Notes: generated by a model not told the origin, from the sequence alone. A stretch of 50,269 nucleotides of DNA from RECO01 sp050485385 (GCA_050485385.1 JBJHBG010000020.1:1-50269); one strand, 5' to 3'; positions 18,431-26,700 are shown, numbered from the stretch's first letter. Program-made: numbers and translations.

Positions 18431-19003
18431 TCAGAAGAAGCTGGTCGGCACGATCACCGTGTCGCCGGCTTCGAGAAAGATGTTCTCGGCGAGGTTGCCG
18501 TCGCGCGTCACCGAACGGTAGTCGAACAGGATGCTCATCTGCGGCTCCTGGGTCCGCAGGATGCGGATGCCGCGCGTGCCGGCGAACGGCGTCAGGCCGC
18601 CCGCGATGCTGAGCGCCTGCAACACGGTGATGGGCTGGGCGAGCTGGTACTCCCCCGGCCGGTTGACCTCGCCCACCACGTAGATGCGATAGCCCTGCGC
18701 CTCCAGGAGTTCGACGGTGACCACCGCGTCGGGAATGAAGGCGGCGAGCCGGTCACGGATGTCGTCGCTCACCTGGGCGGGCGTGCGCCCCGCCGCCGCC
18801 ACCGTGCCGACCAGCGGGTAGGAGACCGTGCCGTCGGGCTGCACCCGCGCCTCGCGGAGCAATTCGTCCTCGCGCCACACCGAGATGCGTACGACGTCAC
18901 CCGGGTTGAGCCGGTAGACCGGCATCTGCGGGGTACCCGCTTCCTGGGCGGCACCGATGCCCGGAGCCATCCAGAGAACTGCCAACAGGACGATCCAGCG
19001 CAT
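18431..19003 (-). CDS. Polysaccharide export protein, Wza/OtnA-like
   Basis: 190 residues with a signal peptide (ending GIGAAQ, about residue 20). The poly-export domain runs from about 30 to 105 (YRLNPGDVVRISVWRED, GTVSYPLVGTV). It is followed by one SLBB domain (YRIYVVGEVNRPGEYQL, ALSIAGGLTPFA). This is a short Wza-like protein for outer-membrane passage of EPS. The signal lacks a clear lipobox cysteine, unlike E. coli Wza, so membrane attachment may differ. The gene is convergent with the rest of the EPS set but clearly belongs to it functionally. GAAGAGG upstream serves as ribosome binding site. Confidence 0.93.
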   Translation of the reverse strand: MRWIVLLAVLWMAPGIGAAQEAGTPQMPVYRLNPGDVVRISVWREDELLREARVQPDGTVSYPLVGTVAAAGRTPAQVSDDIRDRLAAFIPDAVVTVELLEAQGYRIYVVGEVNRPGEYQLAQPITVLQALSIAGGLTPFAGTRGIRILRTQEPQMSILFDYRSVTRDGNLAENIFLEAGDTVIVPTSFF

Positions 19004-19025
19004 GATCAGCTTCGCCTCTTCCTCG

Positions 19026-19044
19026 GGTTGCGGCGCAACCTTTT
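19026..19044. other. Stem-loop in the leader of the polysaccharide export gene
   Basis: GGTTGC-GGC-GCAACC forms a perfect 6-bp stem followed by TTTT on the plus strand. On the minus strand it lies 23 bp upstream of the export gene's ATG, inside the probable 5' leader. It could be a leader hairpin, or a terminator for rightward transcription entering from the EPS genes. I cannot decide which. Confidence 0.35.
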
Positions 19045-19176
19045 CATCGAACCGCTTGTAACCCCAAAGAACTCGTTTGCCACCCCCTTCCTGCGCACGG
19101 TTGCACCACCCCTTCTAGCCGGAGCGAAAGACGCCTAGCATCCAGGGGTTCCGTGCCGCATCCCGGAGAGCCGACC

Positions 19177-20589
19177 ATGCCGTCTTCCACCCCCCTGGAC
19201 GCCGCCGCCGAGGTCTGTCGGCTGGAGGCGACCCAGTTGGTACGGGCGTTCGCCGCCGGCGAACTTTCACCGGTCGAGGTGCTGGAGGAGGTGCTCGACC
19301 GGATCGACACGGTGCAGCCGAGCGTCAACGCCTTTCGGTGGGTCGACCGCGACGGTGCCCGCGTCGCGGCCCGCGCGGCCGAACGTCGCTATCGGGTCGG
19401 AACGCCGCTCGGACCGTTGGACGGCGTGCCGACGTCGATCAAGGACATCGTGAACGTCGAGGGTTGGAGCGTCCGGCAGGGCAGCCTCACCAGCGAGGAG
19501 ACGCCGGCCGACGCCGATGCCCCAGCGGTGGCCCACCTGCGCGCGGCGGGGGCGGTCCTTTTGGGCATGACCACGACACCCGAATTCGGCTGGAAGGCCG
19601 TGACCGACAGCCCGCTCACCGGCATCACCCGCAACCCTTGGAACCTGGAGCGGACGCCCGGCGGATCGAGCGGCGGGGCGGCGGCTGCCGCCGCGACCGG
19701 CTGCGGTCCCCTGCATCTCGGCAGCGACGGCGGGGGATCGATTCGCATTCCGTGCTCCTTCACCGGCCTGGTCGGCATCAAGCCCACCTTCGGCCGGGTG
19801 CCGGCCTACCCACTCAGCTATTTCGGCACGGTCTCCCACATCGGCCCGATGGCGCGGTCGGTCACCGATGCCGCCGCCATGCTGGCGGTGATGGCCCAGA
19901 CGGACACCCGGGACTGGCACCAGTCATGGGCACCCGAGATCGACCTGGGCGAGATCGACGGCGACCTCCGCGGCCTCAGGATCGGCGCCTGGTCGACGCC
20001 GCCGTCCGGCGCGGTGAGCAAGGCGGTCATGCTCGGCTTCCACCGCGCCCTCGGCGTGTTGAGCGACCTCGGCGCCGAAGTGGTCCCGGTGGAGCTGCCG
20101 CAGGACGGCCTCTACGAGGTCTTCCGCACGCACTGGTTCGCCGGTGCCGCGCAGCGCCTTCGAGCGGTGCCGCCGGATCGCCACGCGGAAATCGATCCGG
20201 CGCTGCGCGAGATCGCGGCCGAAGGGGCCGGGTTCGGTGCCGACCGTCTGGCCGACGCCGCGCGGGCGCGAGCAACGTTCGGTGCAGCGGTGGAGGCTCT
20301 CTTCGCGACCGAGTTCGACCTGATCGTCTCCCCGACCACCGCCTTGACCGCGTTCGCCGCTGGCGCGGAACTGCCGGCCGGCAGCGGTCTCGACCGGTGG
20401 CTGCAGTGGGCGGGATTCAGCTACCCGATCAACCTCACCCAACAGCCGGCGCTGAGCGTGCCGGCCGGCTTCGACGGCGAGGCCCTGCCGATCGGCCTCC
20501 AGATCGTCGGGCCGAGAGGCGCCGATGCCGCCGTCTTGAGCGCGGGACTCGCCTTCGAGCGGGCAACGCACGGGGGCCGCGAGGTCTGA
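19177..20589 (+). CDS. Amidase signature family hydrolase
   Basis: 470 residues with the amidase signature fold. The Ser-cisSer-Lys triad is visible: Lys in GVPTSIKDIV (about 88), the cis-Ser in the glycine/serine loop TPGGSSGGAAAA (about 162) and the nucleophile in GSDGGGSIRIP (about 187). It hydrolyses an amide bond of unknown substrate. It is not evidently GatA, since gatB/gatC are not nearby and the C-terminal half diverges. ATG 19177 is chosen because GGAGAG lies about 8 nt upstream; GTG 19153 would add eight non-conserved residues. It stands alone, 91 bp before pgi. Confidence 0.92.
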   Translation: MPSSTPLDAAAEVCRLEATQLVRAFAAGELSPVEVLEEVLDRIDTVQPSVNAFRWVDRDGARVAARAAERRYRVGTPLGPLDGVPTSIKDIVNVEGWSVRQGSLTSEETPADADAPAVAHLRAAGAVLLGMTTTPEFGWKAVTDSPLTGITRNPWNLERTPGGSSGGAAAAAATGCGPLHLGSDGGGSIRIPCSFTGLVGIKPTFGRVPAYPLSYFGTVSHIGPMARSVTDAAAMLAVMAQTDTRDWHQSWAPEIDLGEIDGDLRGLRIGAWSTPPSGAVSKAVMLGFHRALGVLSDLGAEVVPVELPQDGLYEVFRTHWFAGAAQRLRAVPPDRHAEIDPALREIAAEGAGFGADRLADAARARATFGAAVEALFATEFDLIVSPTTALTAFAAGAELPAGSGLDRWLQWAGFSYPINLTQQPALSVPAGFDGEALPIGLQIVGPRGADAAVLSAGLAFERATHGGREV

Positions 20590-20680
20590 CCGGAGGTCGA
20601 AGCGCCGGGATCCTAGGCGCCTTCGCACGGAGTAGGTGTATGATCGTTGCCGTGACCCAGCACCGGGGGCCTACTCGACG

Positions 20681-22324
20681 ATGACCGATCTGACCCAATC
20701 CGAAGCGTGGAACGCACTGGAGTTGCACGCACTGAAGCATCGCAGCCGCCATCTGAGCGAGCTGTTCGCCGCCGATTCGCGGCGGTTCGAGCGGTTCGTC
20801 TTCCGCCTCGACGATCTGACGGTCGATCTCTCGAAGCAGCGCATCGCGCGCGAGACGCTCGACCTCCTGCTGGCCCTCGGCCGCGCCACCGGACTGGAGG
20901 CGTGGCGCGACCAGATGTTCGCCGGCGAGGCGATCAACACCACCGAGAACCGCGCGGCCCTCCACGTCGCCCTGCGCAACCGCTCCGGCCGACCGATGAC
21001 GGTGGACGGCGAGGACGTCATGCCCGCCGTCCTCGACGTGCTCCAGCGGCTGGAGCGCTTCGCCGAGGCCGTCCGTGGCGGCACGTGGCGCGGCCACACG
21101 GGCGAGCGCATCACCGACGTCGTCAATATCGGCATCGGCGGCTCGGACCTGGGACCGGCGATGGTCACCGAAGCGCTTTGGCCCTACGCCTCGCCGGACC
21201 TGCGCATGCATTTCGTCTCCAACGTCGACGATTCCCACCTCGCCCGGGTGTGCCGCGATCTGGACCCCGCCCGTACCCTGTTCGTCATCGCGTCGAAGAC
21301 GTTCACCACGGACGAGACGATGACCAACGCGCGCTCCGCCCGCGCTTGGCTCGTGGAGCGCCTCGGCGACGAGGCGGCGGTCGGCAAACACGTGGTCGCG
21401 GTCTCGACCAACGCGCGAGCGGTCGCCGCCTTCGGCATCGACACCGACGCCATGTTCGGCTTTTGGGACTGGGTCGGCGGCCGCTATTCGCTGTGGTCGG
21501 CGATCGGCCTGCCGATCATGCTGGCCGTCGGCTTTCGCCACTTCGTCGAGTTGCTCGACGGCGCGCATGCCATGGACGAGCACTTCCGCACCGCACCGCT
21601 GGAGACGAACCTGCCGGCGTTGCTCGGGTTGGTCGGCATCTGGAACCGCAACTTCCTCGGCGCCACCTGCCACGCCGTGCTGCCCTACGACCAGCGCTTG
21701 GCCCGTCTGCCGGCCTATCTCCAGCAGGCGGACATGGAGAGCAATGGCAAGTCGGTGCGACGCGACTCGCGCCGGGTCGACTACACCACGGGTCCGATCC
21801 TGTTCGGCGAGCCGGGGACCAACGCCCAGCACTCGTTCTTCCAGCTCCTGCATCAGGGCACCGAGTTGATCCCGGCCGATTTCCTGGTGGCGGCCCGGAG
21901 CGGCACGGCCCTCGGCGACCATCACCTCAAGCTCCTCGCGAACTGCCTCGCGCAGACCGAAGCGCTCGCGTTCGGCAAGACGCCGGAGGAAGCGCGCCAC
22001 GAGTTGGAAGCCACGGGCCTCGTCGGCGACGCGCTGGAGGCGATGCTGCCGCACCGGCTGTTCCCGGGCAATCAGCCGACGACGACGATCCTCTACGACG
22101 AGCTGACGCCCTACGCGCTCGGCCGACTGCTCGCGCTCTACGAACACAAGATCTTCGTGCAGGGCCAGATCTGGGGCGTGAACAGCTTCGATCAGTGGGG
22201 CGTCGAACTCGGCAAGCAACTGGCGAAGCGAATCCTGCCGGTACTTCAGGGCCAGGAACGGGGGGCAACGCTGCCGGCGCCTACGGCGGGGCTGATCGGG
22301 GAGATCCTGCGCCGTCGGGCTTGA
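20681..22324 (+). CDS. pgi: Glucose-6-phosphate isomerase
   Basis: 547 residues, full length. It interconverts glucose-6-phosphate and fructose-6-phosphate in the cytosol. Signatures are intact: GIGGSDLGP (about 149-157), SKTFTTDET, DYTTGPILFGEPGTNAQHS (catalytic Glu and His region) and the C-terminal GNQPTTTI plus FDQWGVELGK. It may supply hexose phosphates to the EPS pathway, but this is speculative. The ATG at 20681 begins MTDLTQSEAW; an upstream GTG at 20636 has no support. The stop codon directly abuts the encoded CCA end of a tRNA gene on the other strand. Confidence 0.98.
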   Translation: MTDLTQSEAWNALELHALKHRSRHLSELFAADSRRFERFVFRLDDLTVDLSKQRIARETLDLLLALGRATGLEAWRDQMFAGEAINTTENRAALHVALRNRSGRPMTVDGEDVMPAVLDVLQRLERFAEAVRGGTWRGHTGERITDVVNIGIGGSDLGPAMVTEALWPYASPDLRMHFVSNVDDSHLARVCRDLDPARTLFVIASKTFTTDETMTNARSARAWLVERLGDEAAVGKHVVAVSTNARAVAAFGIDTDAMFGFWDWVGGRYSLWSAIGLPIMLAVGFRHFVELLDGAHAMDEHFRTAPLETNLPALLGLVGIWNRNFLGATCHAVLPYDQRLARLPAYLQQADMESNGKSVRRDSRRVDYTTGPILFGEPGTNAQHSFFQLLHQGTELIPADFLVAARSGTALGDHHLKLLANCLAQTEALAFGKTPEEARHELEATGLVGDALEAMLPHRLFPGNQPTTTILYDELTPYALGRLLALYEHKIFVQGQIWGVNSFDQWGVELGKQLAKRILPVLQGQERGATLPAPTAGLIGEILRRRA

Positions 22325-22401
22325 TGGTCGGAGCGGCGGGATTTGAACCCACGACCCCTTGTCCCCCAGACAAGTGCGCTACCAGGCTGCGCTACGCTCC
22401 G
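22325..22401 (-). tRNA. tRNA-Pro, anticodon GGG
   Basis: The 77-nt minus-strand sequence folds as a cloverleaf. The acceptor is CGGAGCG/CGCTCCG with discriminator A and encoded CCA. The D arm is GCGC...GCGC, and the anticodon stem is CTTGT/ACAAG with loop CTGGGGG (anticodon GGG). The T arm is GTGGG-TTCAAAT-CCCGC. It reads proline codons CCC/CCU. The gene lies tail to tail with pgi with no spacer, and 10 bp downstream of a good promoter. Confidence 0.97.
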
Positions 22402-22410
22402 ACAGGGCGG

Positions 22411-22439
22411 TCTATAGCGAGCGGCCGCAGCGAGCGCAA
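22411..22439 (-). promoter_or_regulatory. Promoter of tRNA-Pro
   Basis: On the minus strand TTGCGC (22439-22434) and TATAGA (22416-22411) are separated by exactly 17 bp, placing the transcription start a few bases before the mature tRNA end. The spacing and -10 match are good for a sigma-70 promoter. Confidence 0.6.
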
Positions 22440-22441
22440 TC

Positions 22442-22541
22442 GGCAGCGCTCCACGACGACGGGGCGCATCGCCGCCGCCATCTCGAGATATTCCGACTCG
22501 CGGCCCGTCTCCGGCTCGACCTCGAAGATAACGGCAATCAT
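22442..22541 (-). pseudogene. Truncated antibiotic-biosynthesis-monooxygenase (ABM) domain gene, N-terminal fragment
   Basis: The minus strand from ATG 22541 reads MIAVIFEVEPETGRESEYLE and continues MAAAMRPVVERC, a typical start of ABM/DUF4937-like proteins of about 100 residues. Similarity ends after about 32 codons, where the frame runs directly into the tRNA-Pro promoter, so roughly two thirds of the gene is missing. Its ATG overlaps the stop of the NIPSNAP pseudogene (ATGA), showing that the two once formed an operon. Confidence 0.65.
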
Positions 22542-22860
22542 GCCCCGTCTCCATGTGGCGTCGAGACCAGCTCGAGCCAGGTTCGGTCTTCGCGCAGGAG
22601 AAACCGCTCGGCCTGGGCGAAGTCGTAGTGCTGCCGGCCCGGCGGGTCGGCCGCCAAGCGCGCGCGGTAGGCCTCGTACGTGGCCAGGCTCTCGACGGTG
22701 TAGATGCCGTAGGCCAGCGTCGACGAGCCTTCGTGCGGCGCGAAATGGCCGATCAGATCGGCCCCGCAGCGCGGGATCGCCTGCCCCAGGTGCGGGCGTG
22801 GCGCTCGAACTGCGCCGTCTTGGTCGGATCGATGCGATAACGGCTGATGCAGGTCAGCAT
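22538..22860 (-). pseudogene. NIPSNAP-family gene with one frameshift
   Basis: From ATG 22860 the frame reads MLTCISRYRIDPTKTAQFER and HARTWG, then is lost. It resumes one base out of phase as QAIPRCGADLIGHFAPHEGS, then TLAYGIYTVESLATYEAYRA, and ends normally at 22538. Together these make a complete NIPSNAP-type dimeric alpha/beta barrel of about 107 residues. The break is a single missing G in a run of four (CCCC at 22784-22787 on the plus strand). NIPSNAP proteins are small, mostly uncharacterised and often sit beside ABM domain genes. A sequencing error at the homopolymer is possible. Confidence 0.75.
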
Positions 22861-22930
22861 GGCGCGCTCCGTCTTGCCGGCCGACCTCTAGCCGCTCGCC
22901 CTGGCGGAATGCTTCGCTTGCGATCGAGCC

Positions 22931-23598
22931 ATGAAAGAAGGATCGGACATCGCACTCATCGCCGCCCTGATCGGCGATCCCGCCCGCGCCAACATCCTGA
23001 CGGCCCTGATGGCGGGCAAGGCGCTGACCGCCAGGAACTGGCCGCCGAGGCCGGCATCGCGCGCCCGACTGCGAGTTCGCATCTGGCGAAATTGCGCGCG
23101 GGCGGCCTCCTGATCGAGCGGAGGCAGGGGCGGCACAGGTATTTCACGCTCGCTGGCGCGGCGGTCGCGGGCGTCCTGGAAGGGTTGATGGGCCTCGCCG
23201 CCCGGTCGGGCCACCTGCGCACCCGCACCGGAACGCGCGGGTCTGCTACGATCACTCGGCGGGCGAGATGGGAACGCGGCTCTACCGCCGCCTGATCGAG
23301 CGGGGCCACCTCGAGCGCAGCGGCGACCACCCGACCCTGACCGAAGCCGGGGCGTCGGTGACGCGTGGCTTCGGCATCGATCTCGATGCCCTGACCGCGG
23401 CCATGCACCGCTATGTCGCGCATGGCTGGACTGGAGCGAGCGCACCTCGCAGGCCCCCTCGGCCGCGCCATCCCCGGCCGGATCGAGGCGCTCGGCTGGG
23501 CCCGGCGCGACGTTGCCTCCCGCGCGGTGACCTTTACCGGCGCCGGTCGGGCGGCATTCGAGCGCTTCCTGGCGGGATCGGACCGCCACCCCGCCTGA
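22931..23598 (+). pseudogene. ArsR-like winged-helix regulator gene with several frameshifts
   Basis: ATG 22931 begins MKEGSDIALIAALIGDPARA then NILTALMAGKALTA. A one-base loss after 23036 shifts the frame to ELAAEAGIARPTASSHLAKL, the recognition helix region. Another break near 23240 leads to VCYDHSAGEMGTRLYRRLIE, and further breaks between 23400 and 23450 lead to HLAGPLGRAIPGRIEALGWA, ending at 23598. All parts occur in order, so this is one regulator of about 220 residues with four or more indels. It is divergent from the NIPSNAP/ABM remnants, which it probably controlled. Confidence 0.78.
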
Positions 23599-23619
23599 CG
23601 GACCGCGGTGTCCGGCCGC

Positions 23620-24036
23620 TCAGTCGACGAAGCTGCGCAGGCGGTCGCGAACGGCGACCAGATCGCGACGCAGGCGGCGCAACGCGGGTGCTTGCACCGG
23701 CGCGTCGTCGTCGGCTGCCTCGGAGCCAGCCTCGTCGCGGTGGCCGCGACGCGCCTTCAAGAGCTTCTGTACGCCCTTGATGGTGTAGCCTTCCTCGTAG
23801 AGCAGGGTGCGGATCTGGCGGAGGAGGTCGACGTCCTCCGGCCGGTAGTAGCGGCGCCCGCCGCCGCGCTTCAGCGGCCGCACCTGGGGAAACTTGCTCT
23901 CCCAGAAGCGGAGCACGTGCTGGGCGACGTCGAGGTCGCCCGCCACCTCGCTGATGGTGCGGAACGCAGCGGCCGACTTCGCGCTGCGCCCGCTCTCGCG
24001 GCCGACGGCCGTCCCGTGATGACCCGGCTCGGTCAT
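23620..24036 (-). CDS. MerR-family transcriptional regulator downstream of ihfA
   Basis: 138 residues. The MerR winged helix lies at about 24-95, with RTISEVAGDLDVAQHVLRFW, FPQVRPLKRGGGRRYYRPED and LLYEEGYTIKGVQKLL. The C-terminal tail is charged, without metal-binding cysteines. This MerR subtype is the usual partner of ihfA at the end of the plsX-fabH-ihfA operon in alphaproteobacteria; its targets are unknown. Start ATG 24036 overlaps the ihfA stop (ATGA). Confidence 0.93.
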   Translation of the reverse strand: MTEPGHHGTAVGRESGRSAKSAAAFRTISEVAGDLDVAQHVLRFWESKFPQVRPLKRGGGRRYYRPEDVDLLRQIRTLLYEEGYTIKGVQKLLKARRGHRDEAGSEAADDDAPVQAPALRRLRRDLVAVRDRLRSFVD

Positions 24037-24344
24037 GGGCTCGTATCTCCGGCCACGCCGTTGAGGCGATCCTTGAGGACCTGCGAGGGGCGGAAGACGA
24101 GGACGCGGCGCGGCGCGATCGGCACCTCCTCGCCCGTCTTGGGGTTGCGGCCGACGCGCTCGCCCTTCCAGCGCACCACGAACGAGCCGAAAGCCGACAC
24201 CTTGACGGCGCCTTCGGTGAGCAGCGACTCGGCGATCTCGTCCAACAACGAGTCCACCAAGCCGGCGGATTCGCTGCGCGACAGCCCCACCTCCTGATAG
24301 ACCGCCTCGGCCAGATCCGCCCTGGTGATCGTCCGCTCGGCCAT
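24033..24344 (-). CDS. ihfA: Integration host factor subunit alpha
   Basis: 103 residues, a normal IHF/HU length. It contains TITRADLAEAVYQEVGLSR at the start and KVSAFGSFVVRWKGERVGRN. The DNA-intercalating arm is GRNPKTGEEVPIAPRRVLVF. With IhfB it bends DNA sharply and assists sigma-54 promoters and recombination. ATG 24344 has GGTGGCGGGG upstream; longer in-frame extensions have no conserved sequence. It is followed by merR with a 4-bp overlap and preceded by fabH with a 106-bp gap that may hold its own promoter. Confidence 0.96.
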   Translation of the reverse strand: MAERTITRADLAEAVYQEVGLSRSESAGLVDSLLDEIAESLLTEGAVKVSAFGSFVVRWKGERVGRNPKTGEEVPIAPRRVLVFRPSQVLKDRLNGVAGDTSP

Positions 24345-24375
24345 CCCCGCCACCCAACCGTGGAAAACACGGAAA

Positions 24376-24404
24376 AACGTAACGTTCACAGACGTTTCGG
24401 TCAA
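24376..24404 (-). promoter_or_regulatory. Candidate promoter for ihfA-merR
   Basis: In the 106-bp fabH-ihfA gap the minus strand has TTGACC (24404-24399) and, 17 bp later, TACGTT (24381-24376). The -35 matches consensus in 5 of 6 positions; the -10 is weak. Confidence 0.35.
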
Positions 24405-24450
24405 CGGGAGAAGAGCTTTGTCGAAAACGGGCCGGCAGGCCCCCTGCCGA

Positions 24451-25422
24451 TCACCAGCGGAGCGCTACCGCGCCCCAGGCGAAACCGCCGCCCATGGCGT
24501 TCACGACGACCAGATGACCGGGCTGCAAACGGCCGTCGCCGGCGGCGAGATCGAGCGCCAGAGGGATGGACGCCGCGGACGTGTTGGCGTGCCGGTCGAC
24601 GCTGACGACGACCTTGTCCTCGGCGTGGCCGAGCCGCTTGCCGACGGCGTCGATGATCCGCTTGTTCGCTTGATGGGGCACCAGCCAGTCGACGGCATCG
24701 AGGCCGAGGCCGGCCCGCTCCAGCACCGTGGTCACGGCCGACGACAACGTGCCCACCGCATGCCGGAACACCTCTTGGCCGTTCATGCGCAGATGGCCGA
24801 CGGTCATGGTCGAGGACGGGCCGCCGTCGACGTAGAGGTCCTGGTAGTGGCGGCCGTCGGCGGCGAGGAAACTTGCGACGATGCCGCGCCGGTCGGCCGC
24901 CGGCGCCCCGGGCTCGCCCACCAGCACCAAGGCGCCGGCGCCGTCGCCGAAGAGTACCGCGGTACTGCGGTCGGACCAGTCGAGGATCCGCGAGAAGGTC
25001 TCGGCACCGATGACCAGTGCCGTGCGCGCCTGGCCCAGCCGGACGAACTGCTCGGCGATCGTCAGGGCATAGGCGAAGCCGGCGCACACCGCCTGCACGT
25101 CGAAGGCGATCCCCGGTCCGCAGCCGAGCTTGCGCTGAACCGCGGTCGCGGTGGACGGGAAGGTGTGGTCCGGAGTCGAGGTGGCGACGACGATCAGGTC
25201 GACCGCATCGGCGCCGAGCCCCGCACGCGCCAGGGCCGCCGCCGCCGCCCGCACCGCCAAGTCCGAGGTCAACTCGCCCTCGGCCGCGACGTAGCGCTGG
25301 CGGATGCCGGTGCGGCTGCGGATCCAAGCGTCCGACGTCTCCATGCGCTCGGCGAGTTCGTCGTTGGTGATGCAGCGGGCCGGCACGTAGCCGCCCCAGC
25401 CGTGCACCACGGCGCGCTGCAT
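24451..25422 (-). CDS. fabH: Beta-ketoacyl-ACP synthase III
   Basis: 323 residues. FabH condenses acetyl-CoA with malonyl-ACP to start fatty acid synthesis in the cytosol. The Cys-His-Asn triad is intact: Cys in VQAVCAGFAYAL (about 115), His in WLVPHQANKRI (about 250) and Asn in RHANTSAASIP (about 280). The N-terminus MQRAVVHGWGGYVPAR is typical. Its ATG overlaps the plsX stop by one base, so phospholipid and fatty-acid initiation are coupled at translation. Confidence 0.98.
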   Translation of the reverse strand: MQRAVVHGWGGYVPARCITNDELAERMETSDAWIRSRTGIRQRYVAAEGELTSDLAVRAAAAALARAGLGADAVDLIVVATSTPDHTFPSTATAVQRKLGCGPGIAFDVQAVCAGFAYALTIAEQFVRLGQARTALVIGAETFSRILDWSDRSTAVLFGDGAGALVLVGEPGAPAADRRGIVASFLAADGRHYQDLYVDGGPSSTMTVGHLRMNGQEVFRHAVGTLSSAVTTVLERAGLGLDAVDWLVPHQANKRIIDAVGKRLGHAEDKVVVSVDRHANTSAASIPLALDLAAGDGRLQPGHLVVVNAMGGGFAWGAVALRW

Positions 25423-26462
25423 CAAGACGCCACCTGGCGGATCGGGGCCGCAAGATGCGCGAGCTCGCGCGTGATCCGCTCGTTGGTGCCGCCGCGCACC
25501 AGATCGCAGGCGACACCGATCGCATTGGCGAGCCCGATGTCGTTGGCAGCCCCGTGGCTCTTCACGACGATCCCGCCGAGGCCGAGGAACATGGCGCCGT
25601 TGTAGTGCTGCGGATCGAGCTGTCGCTTCAGGGTGTTGAAGCGGCGTTGTGCCAGGATATAGCCGAGGCCCGCGACCCAACTGTCCTTGAACGTGGTCCG
25701 CACGCGATCGACGATCAGGCGGGCCGTGCCCTCGGCCACCTTGAGCGCGACGTTGCCGGTGAAACCGTCGGTCACCACCACGTCGACGGTGCCGGCCATC
25801 AACCCGGTCCCCTCGACGAACCCCTCGAAGCGGATCGGCAACTCGCCGTCGCGCAGGCGCCGCGCCGCCTCCTGGACGATCTCGTCGCCCTTGAGCGCCT
25901 CGGTGCCGATATTCAACAGGGCAACGGTCGGCTCTTCGACACCGAGTACGGCGCGGGCGAACACGGTACCCATCAGCGCGAACTGGACGAGGTTGTTGGC
26001 ATCGCACTCGGCGTTGGCGCCGAGGTCGAGGATCACGACCTTGCGCTTGGAGGCGGGCATCACGGACGCGATGGCCGGCCGGTCGATGCCCGGCAGCGTG
26101 CGCAGCAACACCTTCGACATCGCCATCAGCGCGCCGGTATTGCCGGCGGAGACGGCGGCGGCGGCCTCGCCGTCGCGGACCGCTTCGATCGCGAGCCGCA
26201 TCGACGAGCCGCGGGCCTGACGCAACGCGGCACTCGGCTTGGCGTCGTCGGCGACCACCTCGGCGGTGTGCCGGAGTTCGACCGCGTCGGCGAGCGACGG
26301 ACGACGCTGGATCAGCGGACGCAACTCGTCTTCGTTGCCGTAGACGAGGAAACGCACCGGCCGGTGCCGCTCGGCCAGCTTGGCCGCGCCCTCGATCACG
26401 ACACGCGGCGCGCCTTCGCCTCCCATGGCGTCGATCGCGATGGTAATGGCGCTTGGCGCCAC
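25422..26462 (-). CDS. plsX: Phosphate acyltransferase PlsX
   Basis: 346 residues with GTG start 3 bp after the rpmF stop. PlsX makes acyl-phosphate from acyl-ACP for phosphatidic acid synthesis. Recognised by IAIDAMGGEGAPRVVIEGA at the N-terminus, SAGNTGALMA near 110, DLGANAECDANNLVQFALMG near 195 and NIGTEALKGDEIVQEA. It lies in the classic rpmF-plsX-fabH order. The weak ribosome binding site suggests coupling to rpmF translation. Confidence 0.98.
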   Translation of the reverse strand: MAPSAITIAIDAMGGEGAPRVVIEGAAKLAERHRPVRFLVYGNEDELRPLIQRRPSLADAVELRHTAEVVADDAKPSAALRQARGSSMRLAIEAVRDGEAAAAVSAGNTGALMAMSKVLLRTLPGIDRPAIASVMPASKRKVVILDLGANAECDANNLVQFALMGTVFARAVLGVEEPTVALLNIGTEALKGDEIVQEAARRLRDGELPIRFEGFVEGTGLMAGTVDVVVTDGFTGNVALKVAEGTARLIVDRVRTTFKDSWVAGLGYILAQRRFNTLKRQLDPQHYNGAMFLGLGGIVVKSHGAANDIGLANAIGVACDLVRGGTNERITRELAHLAAPIRQVAS

Positions 26463-26465
26463 CGG

Positions 26466-26672
26466 TCAGGCCGCGTCGTCTTCGGCGTCGGCTTCGGGCT
26501 TGGCCACCATTACCTCGCGGCCGTCGTAGAAGCCGCAAGCACCGCAGACGTGGTGCGGGCGCTTCAACTCACCGCAATTCGGGCACTCGACGACGTTCGA
26601 GGCCACCAGTGCCAAGTGAGAGCGTCGCATGTCGCGCTTGGAGCGCGTGACTTTCTTGCGCGGAACCGCCAT
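26466..26672 (-). CDS. rpmF: 50S ribosomal protein L32
   Basis: 68 residues. The basic N-terminus MAVPRKKVTRSKRDMRRSHL is diagnostic of L32. CxxC...CxxC (CPNCGELKRPHHVCGAC) shows the zinc-binding form. An AAGGAAACG ribosome binding site precedes the ATG. It lies between the DUF177 gene (28 bp upstream) and plsX (3 bp downstream). Confidence 0.98.
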   Translation of the reverse strand: MAVPRKKVTRSKRDMRRSHLALVASNVVECPNCGELKRPHHVCGACGFYDGREVMVAKPEADAEDDAA

Positions 26673-26700
26673 CGTTCGTTTCCTTGTTCGTCAGGGGTTG

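Noticed and set aside
20435..22219. A 594-codon minus-strand frame opposite pgi
   Set aside because: pgi is complete with all signatures; the antisense frame shows no family.
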